A stretch of 20,043 bases of DNA, taken from a virus. Positions 5,735 to 14,060 of this stretch are shown piece after piece (position 1 is the stretch's first letter; each line of letters starts with the position of its first letter). Location: positions 1 to 20,043 of IMG/VR virus record IMGVR_UViG_3300034104_000211, one strand, 5' to 3'. Below the pieces are notes generated by a model, which worked only from the letters and a program-made list of their open reading frames with translations, made no database searches and was not told the DNA's origin. A program made the position numbers and the translations under genes.

Positions 5735-8295
5735 CGCTTCAAACATCTACTGGCTACCTTGACCTGTTTGAGGATGAGGGCATCAGCGTGGACTACAACC
5801 TCGCTGACCTGCGTGACCCAGCAGTCATCTTCAGCCCCATATCCAAGAGCTTCAGCGTACCAGCAACAGACGCAAACAACCAGTTCTTTAAGCACTACTA
5901 CGATGTCAGCATAGCAGGAGGATTCAACCCCTATGCCAAGCAGGATGTCACGTTGTACTCGGATGACGTTATTGTCATTGACGGGTACCTGCAGCTGCTT
6001 GATGTGGCTATGGAACAAGGCGTGCCAACGCAGTACCAAATCTTGGTAGCTGGGGAGAACGCACGCTTCGCCCGTGAGGTAGGTGAAAAGGAACTGCGTG
6101 ACCTTGCACTTGACCCGTATCAGCATACGCTATCCTACGAGAACATTGTGGATAGCTGGGACTTTGGTTTGTTTGATGGGGATATTGTCTATGCACCAGT
6201 AGATACCCGTGTCTTTGCATCCGATACGCTCTTTGGTCCGCAGCAGTTGTTCACGCCCATGTGGGAATCGGACTTCTACCCAGCCATAAAGACCAGCGTA
6301 TTGTTCAACCAAATCTTTGAGGATGCAGGCTACACGCTTGAGGCAGGTGAGGGTATTATGGGTGATGACAACTTCACCGAACTCTATACCCTGTGCTACT
6401 CAAAGGATAGCCTTGTGCCTTTGGAGGCCACGTTCAACGACCGCCTTGCACAGGTTTACTCAAGTGGCACGTTGTCCATACCCGACCTTACGACCACCAA
6501 CCCGAGCAAGATTGTACTCAATACGGAGGTGTACGACAATGGTGGCAACTTCAATACCACGGCTAATGCCTATGAGCTTCCCATTGTAGGGGAGTACAAG
6601 TTCAACATACAAGGAACGATATCCTTTGGTACGGCAACCGGTTTGAGGATGTATCAAATCACCATGTACTTGGGCAACGTAGCTATTCAGACAAAAGATG
6701 TAATCACCAGGAGCATATTCTCTATTGATTTTGCGCATACGTTTACCAACACATCAAGCAGCAACCAAGTAACATTCCGCATAGGTGGTGTGGAATCTGG
6801 AGGCACACTTTCCAGTGGTTGTCAGATGACGGTAATATCAGCACCGGACTTCCCATCCAACTTTGACATCACGCCTTCTATGTTCCTGCCGAAGATGAAG
6901 CAGAAGGACTTCCTCGCAGGGGTGGCAAAGATGTTCAACTTGGTGTTCGTGCCGAGCAAGCAAGTGCCAAACCGAATCACTGCCTACTCGTATAACGATT
7001 GGATTGCTATTGGTGCGGTAAAGAACTGGAACGAGGTCGTTGACATCAGCCAGCCCATCACCATCAAGCCCACTACGGAACTGCAGGGCAAGAGCATCAA
7101 GATGCGCATGGCGCAAGGTAACTCCCTTTTGGATGTAGCCTACGAATCAGCATACAAATACCCTCACGGAAGCGTAGAGGTAAACGACACGAACAACGAG
7201 TTCGCAGAGGGTGAGATTGTCATTGAAGCCCCGTTTGCTGCTACCATCACCAACCGCATCAACTCCAACACAACGTTTGAGGTCATTCAGATGTTTGATG
7301 GGGAAGGCAAGCCTGTGGATTCACCGCCACGCATGCTCTACTATCAGGGGGTAAACGACACCAGCGACTATTATATTTTCAGGGCTTCCGATGGTACGTT
7401 TCAAGTGCAAAGTGAATACCCAATCTTTTCGGTCAGCAGCGGCACGTTCACGGCAACATACGGAATCCCACAACTGGAAGGCGCAAAGCCCCCGAAGAAC
7501 AACCTGCTCACCGAGTACTACTCCACCTACCTACTTGAGCTATACGCTACCGATGCGGTGATGATGGAGGTGAGCGTGGTGCTTGAACCGATTGAGGTGT
7601 TTGGCTTGAACCTAAACGACCAAGTGTACTACGATGGCGAGTACTGGCGCATCAACAAAATGACGGGCTACAACCCCGACACCATGACTGCAAAGGTTGA
7701 GTTGTTCCGTGCCTCGTTTGTGAACTCCTCGTTGTGTGCCAACACCATCACCTCGCTGAACAACAACGGAACAATCACCTTTAACGGAACCGCCACACAG
7801 GAGTGCTGCGAGTTCTACGGCTACCGCTGGGTGGACAACTCCTGCTATTGGCGCACCAGCAAGTACGTCAAGGCAGCGAATGCTGGGTTGGTAGGCTTGG
7901 AGAAAGCACCTGTTGCCAACGTCAAGACCACGACCAGCAGACCTACCGACACCAAATACTGGTATGAAGCAACAAGTATTGAAGAAGATACCAACTTCAG
8001 GTGTGTGGCCTTACACAACTACGCCACTCCTTTGTTCGCAATGGAGGAAGGTGAACGCCAGCTTGTGCGCATAAGTGCCGTATGCAAGACCTACTCGTAC
8101 CAACTGGACTACTCAATTGAACGTGGCGCAGGAGGCGATACCATCACGGCTATCAACCCAAGCATCAGCGACCGCTACAACGTATCAATCCAAACGGCTA
8201 ATGGCTTTGCATCGTACCTACAACTGGACTACGTGGGTGGTACGGCAGTCGCAGAAACGTGGAGCATAATGGCTGAAAGACAACAACTGCTATGA
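5725..8295 (+). CDS. Tail-tip/baseplate hub-like protein (856 residues)
   Basis: This is the largest product in the window. It starts at ATG 5725, inside the end of the previous gene. The N-terminal region (F-S-P-I-S-K-S-F-S-V-P-A-T-D-A-N-N-Q-F-F, then G-Y-L-Q-L-L-D-V) resembles the beginning of large baseplate or tail-tip proteins of Bacteroidota phages (recalled). The middle is mainly beta with long Ser/Thr/Asn stretches. Residues 687-709 hold a Cys cluster: Cys694-Cys695, Y-G-Y-R-W, then Cys707-Y-W. The C-terminal roughly 150 residues are a separate beta domain. It probably forms the tail tip or distal plate that carries host-contact proteins. No lysozyme, peptidase or pectate-lyase motif was seen. 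The stop TGA overlaps the ATG of the next small ORF. Confidence 0.6.
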   Translation: MALTLQTSTGYLDLFEDEGISVDYNLADLRDPAVIFSPISKSFSVPATDANNQFFKHYYDVSIAGGFNPYAKQDVTLYSDDVIVIDGYLQLLDVAMEQGVPTQYQILVAGENARFAREVGEKELRDLALDPYQHTLSYENIVDSWDFGLFDGDIVYAPVDTRVFASDTLFGPQQLFTPMWESDFYPAIKTSVLFNQIFEDAGYTLEAGEGIMGDDNFTELYTLCYSKDSLVPLEATFNDRLAQVYSSGTLSIPDLTTTNPSKIVLNTEVYDNGGNFNTTANAYELPIVGEYKFNIQGTISFGTATGLRMYQITMYLGNVAIQTKDVITRSIFSIDFAHTFTNTSSSNQVTFRIGGVESGGTLSSGCQMTVISAPDFPSNFDITPSMFLPKMKQKDFLAGVAKMFNLVFVPSKQVPNRITAYSYNDWIAIGAVKNWNEVVDISQPITIKPTTELQGKSIKMRMAQGNSLLDVAYESAYKYPHGSVEVNDTNNEFAEGEIVIEAPFAATITNRINSNTTFEVIQMFDGEGKPVDSPPRMLYYQGVNDTSDYYIFRASDGTFQVQSEYPIFSVSSGTFTATYGIPQLEGAKPPKNNLLTEYYSTYLLELYATDAVMMEVSVVLEPIEVFGLNLNDQVYYDGEYWRINKMTGYNPDTMTAKVELFRASFVNSSLCANTITSLNNNGTITFNGTATQECCEFYGYRWVDNSCYWRTSKYVKAANAGLVGLEKAPVANVKTTTSRPTDTKYWYEATSIEEDTNFRCVALHNYATPLFAMEEGERQLVRISAVCKTYSYQLDYSIERGAGGDTITAINPSISDRYNVSIQTANGFASYLQLDYVGGTAVAETWSIMAERQQLL

Positions 8296-8441
8296 ATATA
8301 GGTTCTTTAATTAACGCTTTGAAGGGTGACCACTACGGAATCTGCGAGGAGATTGAAATCGCAAAGGGCAAGTGGGAAATCATTGAAAGCTGGGCAGAAG
8401 CAAAAGAGCAAATAAAAAGGCAATGGCGGTTGAGAAAGTAA
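8292..8441 (+). CDS. Small hypothetical protein (49 residues)
   Basis: ATG 8292 overlaps the stop of the preceding gene (ATGA) and TAA lies at 8439-8441, inside the start of the tape measure gene. The product begins M-N-I-G-S-L-I-N-A-L-K-G-D and is one amphipathic, charged helix rich in Glu, Lys and Trp (W-E-I-I-E-S-W-A-E-A-K). The tight coupling on both sides and the need to fill 8296-8422 make it a credible gene. It is not recognised. Sitting just before the tape measure, it may be a tail assembly accessory protein, but this is a guess from position. Confidence 0.6.
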   Translation: MNIGSLINALKGDHYGICEEIEIAKGKWEIIESWAEAKEQIKRQWRLRK

Positions 8442-10156
8442 TCAAGCTAAAGGTTGAAAATGGCGAGGCCTTGCTCAACATTGAGAAGGTCAACAAAGCC
8501 CTTGCCGACACCAACAAGCAAACAGACAACCTAAACGAAACTATGTCCTCTGCTACGGAGGCCATTGATAAGTTTACGGGTGGTGCTGCATCTGGCTTCA
8601 AGGCCGTGGTTGGTGGCGTAAAAACATTTTTAGGTTCGCTCACCACGCTCAAGGGCGCACTCATTGCCACCGGCTTGGGTGCGTTGGTTGTTGCGCTTGG
8701 TTCATTGTTTACCTACTTCACGCAGACCTCACGGGGTGCTGACCAGTTCGCCAAGATTATGGGCGGAGTTAGCGCAGCCGTCAAGGTCGTTTTAGACCGT
8801 GTGATTGGACTTGGTGAATCGCTGGTCAAGTTGTTCAGCGGTGACTTCAAAGGTGCAGTAGAGGGCGTTAAAAACGCATTCAAGGGACTGGGTGATGAGA
8901 TAGCCCGTGAAACCAAAGAAGGCGCACGCCTTGCCGAGCAGCTTGACAACATTGAAGACAGGGAGCGTGACCTCATCAAGCTACGAGCAGAGGCCAACCG
9001 AGAAATCGCAAAGGCACGCCTGATTGCTGATGACCAAACCAAGTCAGTTCAAGAGCGTGAAAAGGCAGTACGCAGGGCATTCACCCTTGAGAATAACGTA
9101 GCAAAAGCCGAGCAAGCCAATGCTCAATCTTATGTCAAGTACCTAAAGGAGCGTATTGCTCTTGGCGAATCAACCGATGAGGACTTGCGCAGCCTTGCAG
9201 AAGCAGAAGCAAAGGTCAACGAACTGCGTACTGAAAACCTGCGCAGAAATAGAAGGCTTGAGATTGAACTCAAGGGCCTCCGTACCGAGGCCAAGACCGC
9301 AGCAGATGAAGAAGCAAAGGCTCTTGATGAACGTACCAAGAAGGAAATTGAAGCAGGTGAGGAGCGCAAAAAGGTAGAGCGTGAGGTTGCTGAAATCCAA
9401 AAGAAGGTGGCTGATGAAAAGAAGCTGCAGCAATCGCAAGCCACAAACGCCTACAACGATGCGTTAGCCTCATTCCGTGCTTCCAATATGACTGCCCAGC
9501 AGCAGGAGCTGGCAGCAGCCGAGCAGCAGTACCTTGCACTCACTACGCTCGCCATCAAAGCCGGCAAGGACACTACTGCCGTAACTGCCGAGTACGAAGA
9601 GAAGAAGAAACAAATTAAGAAGAAGTACGCTGATGAGGAGCGTGCCAGAGAAATCGCAGCAGCAGCGCAATCGGTGGAGCTGGTGTCGCAGTCGCTTGGT
9701 GCTATTGCTGGCCTTGTGGATGCACTTGGCAAGGGCAACGAACGCAACGCAGAGAAGAACTTTAAAATCACCAAAGCTCTGCGCATAGCAGAAGCCGTTG
9801 CAAGTACCGCAGCAGCCATCATGACGCAGCTTGCCGTACCGCAGGATGCCCTGACGGGAGCCAACTTCGTGAAGGCTGGTATCGTTGCCGTGACCGGTGC
9901 AGCACAGATTGCAACAATCGCCAACACCAGGTTCCAAAAAGGTGGTGCATCGGGTGGTCGTGTATCGCAGCCCAGCATTCCCACATCATCACCTACGGCA
10001 AACCCACTTACGCCAAACATCCAGTTCGGCAACACAGAAAACCAACTTGCAGGAATGCTTGGTCAGCCCATGCGTGCCTATGTGGTGAACCAAGATATAC
10101 AAAGTGCTAACCAGCTTGAGCGCAAGATTCGCTCCAGCGCAACAATCGGAGGATGA
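8423..10156 (+). CDS. Tail tape measure protein
   Basis: This 577-residue protein starts at ATG 8423 with a purine run A-A-A-A-A-G-G just upstream. The N-terminal 60 residues are helical. Residues about 74-99 form a hydrophobic, Gly-rich segment (L-I-A-T-G-L-G-A-L-V-V-A-L-G), as in tape measures that insert into the host membrane. Residues about 160-420 are a long, highly charged coiled coil (E-R-E-K-A-V-R-R and many K-K-x-E repeats). A second Ala/Ile-rich hydrophobic stretch lies near 455-510, followed by a Pro/Ser/Asn-rich tail. By the usual rule of about 0.15 nm per residue it would set a tail of roughly 85-90 nm (estimate). The stop overlaps the next ATG (ATGA). Oddly, five genes separate it from the tail chaperone. 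Confidence 0.85.
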   Translation: MAVEKVIKLKVENGEALLNIEKVNKALADTNKQTDNLNETMSSATEAIDKFTGGAASGFKAVVGGVKTFLGSLTTLKGALIATGLGALVVALGSLFTYFTQTSRGADQFAKIMGGVSAAVKVVLDRVIGLGESLVKLFSGDFKGAVEGVKNAFKGLGDEIARETKEGARLAEQLDNIEDRERDLIKLRAEANREIAKARLIADDQTKSVQEREKAVRRAFTLENNVAKAEQANAQSYVKYLKERIALGESTDEDLRSLAEAEAKVNELRTENLRRNRRLEIELKGLRTEAKTAADEEAKALDERTKKEIEAGEERKKVEREVAEIQKKVADEKKLQQSQATNAYNDALASFRASNMTAQQQELAAAEQQYLALTTLAIKAGKDTTAVTAEYEEKKKQIKKKYADEERAREIAAAAQSVELVSQSLGAIAGLVDALGKGNERNAEKNFKITKALRIAEAVASTAAAIMTQLAVPQDALTGANFVKAGIVAVTGAAQIATIANTRFQKGGASGGRVSQPSIPTSSPTANPLTPNIQFGNTENQLAGMLGQPMRAYVVNQDIQSANQLERKIRSSATIGG

Positions 10157-11115
10157 AAATCTACGAACTGATTTTAGAAGATGACAAGCTGATGGGCGTT
10201 GATGCTATCAGCATCGTTGAAAGCCCAGCCATAGAGGAGCAGTTCATTGCTCTGTCAAAGCAGCAGGTGCAGTTCAAAGTGCAGAACGAGGACAAGCGCA
10301 TCTTGATTGGCGCAGCCCTCGTGCCCAACAAGCCCATCTACCGCATTGATGAAAAGACAGGCGAGGAGTACTACGTCTACTTCAGCGAGGCTACCATCCG
10401 TGCAGCAGCCGAATTGTATATGATTAAGGGCAACCAAAACAACGCCACCCTTGAGCATGCAGAGGAACTGAACGGACTGTCTGTTGTGGAGTCGTGGATT
10501 ATTGAGGATGAGGACAAGGACAAGACCCGTGCCTACGGATTGGACTACCCCATCGGCACTTGGGTTGTGATGATGAAGGTCAACAACGAAGCCATCTGGA
10601 CAGAGTACGTCAAGGAGGGCAAGGTCAAAGGCTTCAGCATTGAGGGCTGGTTTGCCCAGCGTGAAAAGATGCGTGGCGAGAACCTGCAGGATGTGTTGAA
10701 CCAGATTGAAATGGCAGAGGCCGAGCATATCCTTGAGCAGTACATCTTCGGTTCGGTGCGTGCTATCATCAAAAAAGATGGGCGCAGAAAGGCTGGCAAA
10801 CGCCTTGAGATGGAATCATACTCGGACTACCCACAGGCCGTGCGTAACAACGCCAAGCGTGGCGTAGAGCTGAACGAAAAGAACGGCAACAAATGTGCTA
10901 CCGATGTGGGCAAGATTCGTGGGCAGCAGCTTGCTGACGGCAAGCCGGTGTCTGTAGAAACCATCACCCGTATGTACTCGTACCTGTCAAGAGCCGAAGA
11001 ATACTACGATGAAAACGACACCCAAGCCTGCGGCACTATCAGCTACCTCTTGTGGGGTGGCCTTGCTGCCAAGCGTTGGGCAGAATCTAAACTCAAAGAA
11101 TTAGGCCGTATATGA
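10153..11115 (+). CDS. XkdF-like prohead maturation protease with helical C-terminal domain
   Basis: This 320-residue protein matures the capsid by cleaving scaffold and capsid tails inside the prohead. The protease part (about 1-200) has the XkdF/herpes-assemblin-like pattern: A-L-V-P-N-K-P-I-Y-R, A-T-L-E-H with probable catalytic His102, V-E-S-W-I, G-T-W, and G-F-S-I-E-G-W with probable nucleophile Ser162. Residues about 223-320 form a distinct helical domain: Y-P-Q-A-V-R-N-N-A-K-R-G, V-G-K-I-R-G-Q-Q-L-A, R-M-Y-S-Y-L-S-R, C-G-T-I-S-Y-L-L-W-G-G and W-A-E-S-K-L. I recall that domain attached to other phage proteases, where its function is unknown. Position upstream of scaffold and capsid genes fits, although it follows the tape measure. 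It starts by ATGA and ends by ATGA. Confidence 0.8.
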   Translation: MKIYELILEDDKLMGVDAISIVESPAIEEQFIALSKQQVQFKVQNEDKRILIGAALVPNKPIYRIDEKTGEEYYVYFSEATIRAAAELYMIKGNQNNATLEHAEELNGLSVVESWIIEDEDKDKTRAYGLDYPIGTWVVMMKVNNEAIWTEYVKEGKVKGFSIEGWFAQREKMRGENLQDVLNQIEMAEAEHILEQYIFGSVRAIIKKDGRRKAGKRLEMESYSDYPQAVRNNAKRGVELNEKNGNKCATDVGKIRGQQLADGKPVSVETITRMYSYLSRAEEYYDENDTQACGTISYLLWGGLAAKRWAESKLKELGRI

Positions 11116-11741
11116 GTACCATCCTCAACACATCGTACAAAGTCCATACCGACAAGGTAACGGATGCTGAACGCCTGACCTACGCCATTGAAGAAGGCGC
11201 AATCGTATCTACCGAAACTGGGTACTGGATTGTGCGCAATGGTGCATGGGTGAACCTCAACATAAGCAATGCACAGGAGCTTGGCTGGGTACGTTGGAAT
11301 GACAACCAATACACCTCCAGCAACAAGCTGACCTTCGCTGATGGTGTGCCTGCTCTGCTGCCCAATAACGGAGCAACAATCAACTCATACCTAAACACAC
11401 CAAGCGACCTGTACAACCCCACAACAGGCCGTGTATATGGCATTGCAGAAAACGACACCTACATCGCAACAATCGTATTCAAAGCAAGTGCAGCAAATGC
11501 CAATAGCACATACGGTGAACTGCGCCTTGAAGGCGGCAACGGAACGCCATACGAGCGTTTAGCATCTACAATTTCATTCCCACGTGGTAACGCAGTTGAG
11601 CATCCATTTCACAACGTATTCCAATACTACGTGGATGAGGACTTCGTAACCAACGGAAACTACTGGCAGCTCACGGCAGTCGGTGGGGCTATCCTTGTTT
11701 GGGACATCATCTTCTTTATCCAACGCACGCAATCACGATGA
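11112..11741 (+). CDS. Head-fibre/decoration-like protein with C-terminal jelly-roll
   Basis: This 209-residue protein starts at 11112 by ATGA overlap. A short N-terminal anchor-like segment (A-I-E-E-G-A-I-V-S-T-E-T-G-Y-W-I) is followed by a Thr/Asn-rich beta region. The C-terminal roughly 110 residues form strands such as Y-I-A-T-I-V-F-K-A, F-Q-Y-Y-V-D-E-D-F-V-T-N-G and I-L-V-W-D-I-I-F-F-I-Q-R-T. The W-D-I-x-F-x-I-x-R-T ending is typical of trimeric jelly-roll tips found on small phage fibres and decoration proteins. Its place between protease and scaffold suggests it is displayed on the head (inference). A tail-associated fibre is the alternative. It ends with an ATGA overlap. Confidence 0.5.
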   Translation: MSTILNTSYKVHTDKVTDAERLTYAIEEGAIVSTETGYWIVRNGAWVNLNISNAQELGWVRWNDNQYTSSNKLTFADGVPALLPNNGATINSYLNTPSDLYNPTTGRVYGIAENDTYIATIVFKASAANANSTYGELRLEGGNGTPYERLASTISFPRGNAVEHPFHNVFQYYVDEDFVTNGNYWQLTAVGGAILVWDIIFFIQRTQSR

Positions 11742-11893
11742 AAGGATTTAATCAAGGCCCAAAGCCACCCGTGCCACAGAACAACAAGCGAGGCTGCCTA
11801 TGCAAAGACAAGGTGACCTACTCTACCAAGTGCTGCGACAAGGGCGACATGTGGACTCAAGGAATTGGCTTTATCGGGGGCAAAGGCCAATAG
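11738..11893 (+). CDS. Small Cys-rich phage protein (51 residues)
   Basis: The start is ATG 11738, chosen because it overlaps the previous stop (ATGA). An in-frame ATG 39 bases upstream would bury the start in the fibre gene. The product is basic, with a Pro-rich front (G-P-K-P-P-V-P-Q) and a four-Cys core: C-L-C-K-D-K, Y-S-T-K-C-C, then W-T-Q-G-I-G-F-I. C-x-C plus C-C could bind zinc or form disulfides. I recall similar short proteins near capsid genes of Bacteroidota phages without known function. It precedes a 37-base A/T-rich gap, so it is the last member of its overlapping chain. Confidence 0.7.
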   Translation: MKGFNQGPKPPVPQNNKRGCLCKDKVTYSTKCCDKGDMWTQGIGFIGGKGQ

Positions 11894-11930
11894 TAAAATC
11901 CCCAAATATCAATCTATTTATTTTTTAGTT

Positions 11931-12494
11931 ATGAATCTGCAAGACGTATTCAAGAAAATTGAGCTGGCTCTTACACCCGAAAAGGTGGAGCTTGCCTCTA
12001 TGACGTTGGCTGATGGTACGATGGTGGAAGCCGAAGTATTTGAAGCTGGCGCAAACGCATTCCTCGTTGATGGTGAGGGCAACCGAGTTGCCGTACCTGT
12101 TGGCGAGCATAAACTTGAAGATGGCAAAATCCTCGTTGTTGAGGAAGAAGGCATCATCAAGGAAATCAAAGAAGCCGCAATGGAGGAAGAACCTGCCATT
12201 GAGGTTGAGATTGAAGCTGCCGCTGAAGAACCCGAAATGTCTATCGGTGACCTCGTGGCAATGGTAAACTCACTCCGTGAGGAAGTTGAGATGATGAAGC
12301 AAGAGATGGGTAAAAAACAGGAAATGGCTGAAGAAGCCGTTGCTGAAGAAGCACCCGTAGCTGAAGTAGCGATGGCAGCACAGAAGCCAATCGTTGCTGC
12401 TCCAGTAGAAAAGAAACACGAACTGAAATTTCACATCGGTGCAGAGCGTGTTGCAACAACCAAAGACCGAGTATTTTCTAAACTTTTCCAATAA
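11931..12494 (+). CDS. Capsid scaffold-like acidic protein
   Basis: This 187-residue protein starts at ATG 11931. An upstream in-frame ATG at 11865 is rejected because it lies inside the previous gene and adds an unlike leader. The first about 80 residues form a small beta domain (L-A-D-G-T-M-V-E-A-E-V-F, H-K-L-E-D-G-K-I-L-V-V-E). Residues about 80-160 are extremely acidic (E-E-E-P-A-I-E-V-E-I-E-A-A-A-E-E-P) with a coiled-coil-like S-L-R-E-E-V-E-M-M-K-Q-E-M. The last about 25 residues are basic (E-K-K-H-E-L-K-F-H-I-G). An acidic helix with a basic C-terminal tail next to the major capsid gene is the usual form of a scaffold removed by the upstream protease. No scaffold family motif was recognised. 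Confidence 0.6.
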   Translation: MNLQDVFKKIELALTPEKVELASMTLADGTMVEAEVFEAGANAFLVDGEGNRVAVPVGEHKLEDGKILVVEEEGIIKEIKEAAMEEEPAIEVEIEAAAEEPEMSIGDLVAMVNSLREEVEMMKQEMGKKQEMAEEAVAEEAPVAEVAMAAQKPIVAAPVEKKHELKFHIGAERVATTKDRVFSKLFQ

Positions 12495-12497
12495 AAA

Positions 12498-13430
12498 ATG
12501 GCAACGACCACTTCAATCACTACTACCTACGCAGGTGAGTTTGCAGGGAAATACATCTCTGCAGCCCTCTTGTCAGGTGACACCATCGCCAAAGGCGGCA
12601 TTGAGGTTGTACCTAACGTAAAGTACAAGCAAGTACTTAAGAAGGTAAACCTTAACGACATCGTTAAAGACCAAACTTGTGACTTTACCGACACGTCTAC
12701 CTTGACCATGACCGAGGCTATCCTTCAGCCAGAGTTCCTGCAGGTAAACCTTGAGCTTTGCAAAAGCGACTTCGAATCAGATTGGGAAGCCATCCAAATG
12801 GGCTACTCTGCATTCGACCAACTGCCTACTTCATTCGTTGACTACTTCATCGGCTACAACGCTGGTAAAGTTGCCGAGTGGGTTGAAAGCAAAATCTGGA
12901 CTGGTGCTACTGCCAACGCTGGTGAGTTCAACGGATTCCAAACCCTCCTCGCTGCTGACACGACTGTTATTGACGTGACTGCTGCTACTGGTGGCGTGAC
13001 GGCTTCTAACGTCATCACGGAAATGGGCAAAGTTCTTGATGCTGCTCCTAACGCAGTATACGGCAAGGATGACCTGTACCTGTACGTTCCTACCAATGTT
13101 TACAAGGCTTACGTTCGTGCGCTTGGTGGCTTTGCTGCTTCTGGCGTAGGTGCTAATGGTGTAGACAATCGTGGTACTTTGTGGTACGGTGGTCAAGACC
13201 TGTTCTTTGACGGAGTTCGTGTATTCCACGCTCCGGGCTTGGGTAGCAACAAAATGGTACTTGCCCAAAAGAGCAACCTGTACTTCGGAACTGGACTCCT
13301 TTCGGACCACAACGAGGTGAAGGTTCTTGACATGGCTGACCTTGACGGCTCAAAGAACGTGCGTTTCGTAATGCGCTTCACGGCTGGTGTACAGGTAGGC
13401 TTCGGTGCTGACGTAGTTTACTACGCTTAA
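12498..13430 (+). CDS. Major capsid protein (HK97-fold candidate)
   Basis: This 310-residue protein starts at ATG 12498, three bases after the scaffold stop in an A-rich context. It begins with a Thr/Ala tail (M-A-T-T-T-S-I-T-T-T-Y-A-G-E-F-A), then E-V-V-P-N-V-K-Y-K-Q-V. A central helical section (D-Q-L-P-T-S-F-V-D-Y-F-I) leads to Y-L-Y-V-P-T-N-V-Y-K-A-Y-V-R-A-L and a C-terminal F-V-M-R-F-T-A-G-V-Q-V-G-F. Length, neighbours and the C-terminal strand pattern fit the HK97-fold capsid protein, although the family was not searched. Codon use is noticeably narrower than in neighbours (many GCT, GGT, CGT, TTC and GAC), as expected for a very abundant product. Both TCGA tetramers in the window lie here. 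A strong terminator follows. Confidence 0.8.
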   Translation: MATTTSITTTYAGEFAGKYISAALLSGDTIAKGGIEVVPNVKYKQVLKKVNLNDIVKDQTCDFTDTSTLTMTEAILQPEFLQVNLELCKSDFESDWEAIQMGYSAFDQLPTSFVDYFIGYNAGKVAEWVESKIWTGATANAGEFNGFQTLLAADTTVIDVTAATGGVTASNVITEMGKVLDAAPNAVYGKDDLYLYVPTNVYKAYVRALGGFAASGVGANGVDNRGTLWYGGQDLFFDGVRVFHAPGLGSNKMVLAQKSNLYFGTGLLSDHNEVKVLDMADLDGSKNVRFVMRFTAGVQVGFGADVVYYA

Positions 13431-13452
13431 TTAGCTGACTGATTAACCATAG

Positions 13453-13487
13453 GGGGGTGGTGGTTTCAAAGCCCCATCCCCTTTTTT
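13453..13487 (+). terminator. Rho-independent terminator after the capsid gene
   Basis: The stem GGGGGTGG (13453-13460) pairs with CCATCCCC (13474-13481) with one G-T wobble and a 13-base loop, followed by six T (13482-13487). It lies 22 bases after the capsid stop codon. Confidence 0.85.
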
Positions 13488-13503
13488 AATTCTAAAACAC
13501 AAA

Positions 13504-14058
13504 ATGGCTTGTACTTTAACTCTGGGTCGCATTGAGCCCTGTAAAGACCAAGTAGGAGGATTGAATGCCGTCTACTTCATCAACTCACTTGACCTCGCTG
13601 CGGTTAGCTACGATACGGCTGACACCGATGTCATTGACCAGCTTGCTACGGCAGCTGTTTCTGCTTACTGCTACGACCTCAAGGGTACGTCAAACTTTGA
13701 GCAGGCTATCAACTCAAGCCGTGACAACGGCACGACCTTCTTTGAGCAGGTACTGAACATCGTGCTGAAGAAGCAAGATGCCGATACGCACAAGGAAGTG
13801 AAGCTCCTGTCTTGGGCGAAGCCGGTGGTTGTCGTTGAGGACAACAACGGAAACTCATGGGTAATGGGATTGGAGCATGGCTCTGAAGTTACTGGAGGCT
13901 CTATCGTAACGGGTGCTGCCTTTGGTGACTTGACTGGCTACAACATCACGTTGACTGGTCAAGAGCGTGTGCCTGCAAACTTCTTGCTGGGTGCAGTTGC
14001 AAATAATCCATTCGCTGGACTTCTTGGTACGAAGCCTACGATTGTTCGTGGTTCGTAA
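13504..14058 (+). CDS. Major tail tube-like protein
   Basis: This 184-residue protein starts at ATG 13504, after the terminator and an A-rich leader (C-T-A-A-A-A-C-A-C-A-A-A). It begins M-A-C-T-L-T-L-G-R-I-E-P-C-K-D-Q-V-G-G. It continues with a beta-rich body (V-Y-F-I-N-S-L-D, Y-C-Y-D-L-K-G, F-E-Q-A-I-N-S-S-R-D-N-G-T-T-F-F) and a C-terminal strand pair around I-T-L-T-G-Q-E-R-V-P-A-N-F-L. The Gly-rich N-terminus with C-K, and the S-x-D-N-G-T-x-F-F-E-Q motif, match tail tube proteins of Bacteroidota phages as I recall them. The narrow codon set and its own terminator agree with an abundant product. It is separated from the other tail genes by the capsid block. A head-decoration protein is the alternative. 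Confidence 0.65.
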   Translation: MACTLTLGRIEPCKDQVGGLNAVYFINSLDLAAVSYDTADTDVIDQLATAAVSAYCYDLKGTSNFEQAINSSRDNGTTFFEQVLNIVLKKQDADTHKEVKLLSWAKPVVVVEDNNGNSWVMGLEHGSEVTGGSIVTGAAFGDLTGYNITLTGQERVPANFLLGAVANNPFAGLLGTKPTIVRGS

Positions 14059-14060
14059 CC

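Noticed and set aside
9451-10035. 194-residue open frame on the - strand with Ala/Ser/Cys-rich sequence
   Set aside because: It is antisense to the Ala-rich tape measure; the long frame is a by-product of its repetitive codons.
11699-11737. Earlier in-frame ATG for the Cys-rich protein
   Set aside because: It lies inside the fibre-like gene; the later ATG at 11738 gives the ATGA overlap used throughout.
11865-11930. Earlier in-frame ATG for the scaffold-like protein
   Set aside because: It is inside the Cys-rich gene and adds a leader unlike the rest; ATG 11931 follows an A/T-rich leader shared with other genes.
12831-13310. 159-residue open frame on the - strand in the capsid gene
   Set aside because: Antisense shadow favoured by the capsid's narrow codon use; no motif or start signal.
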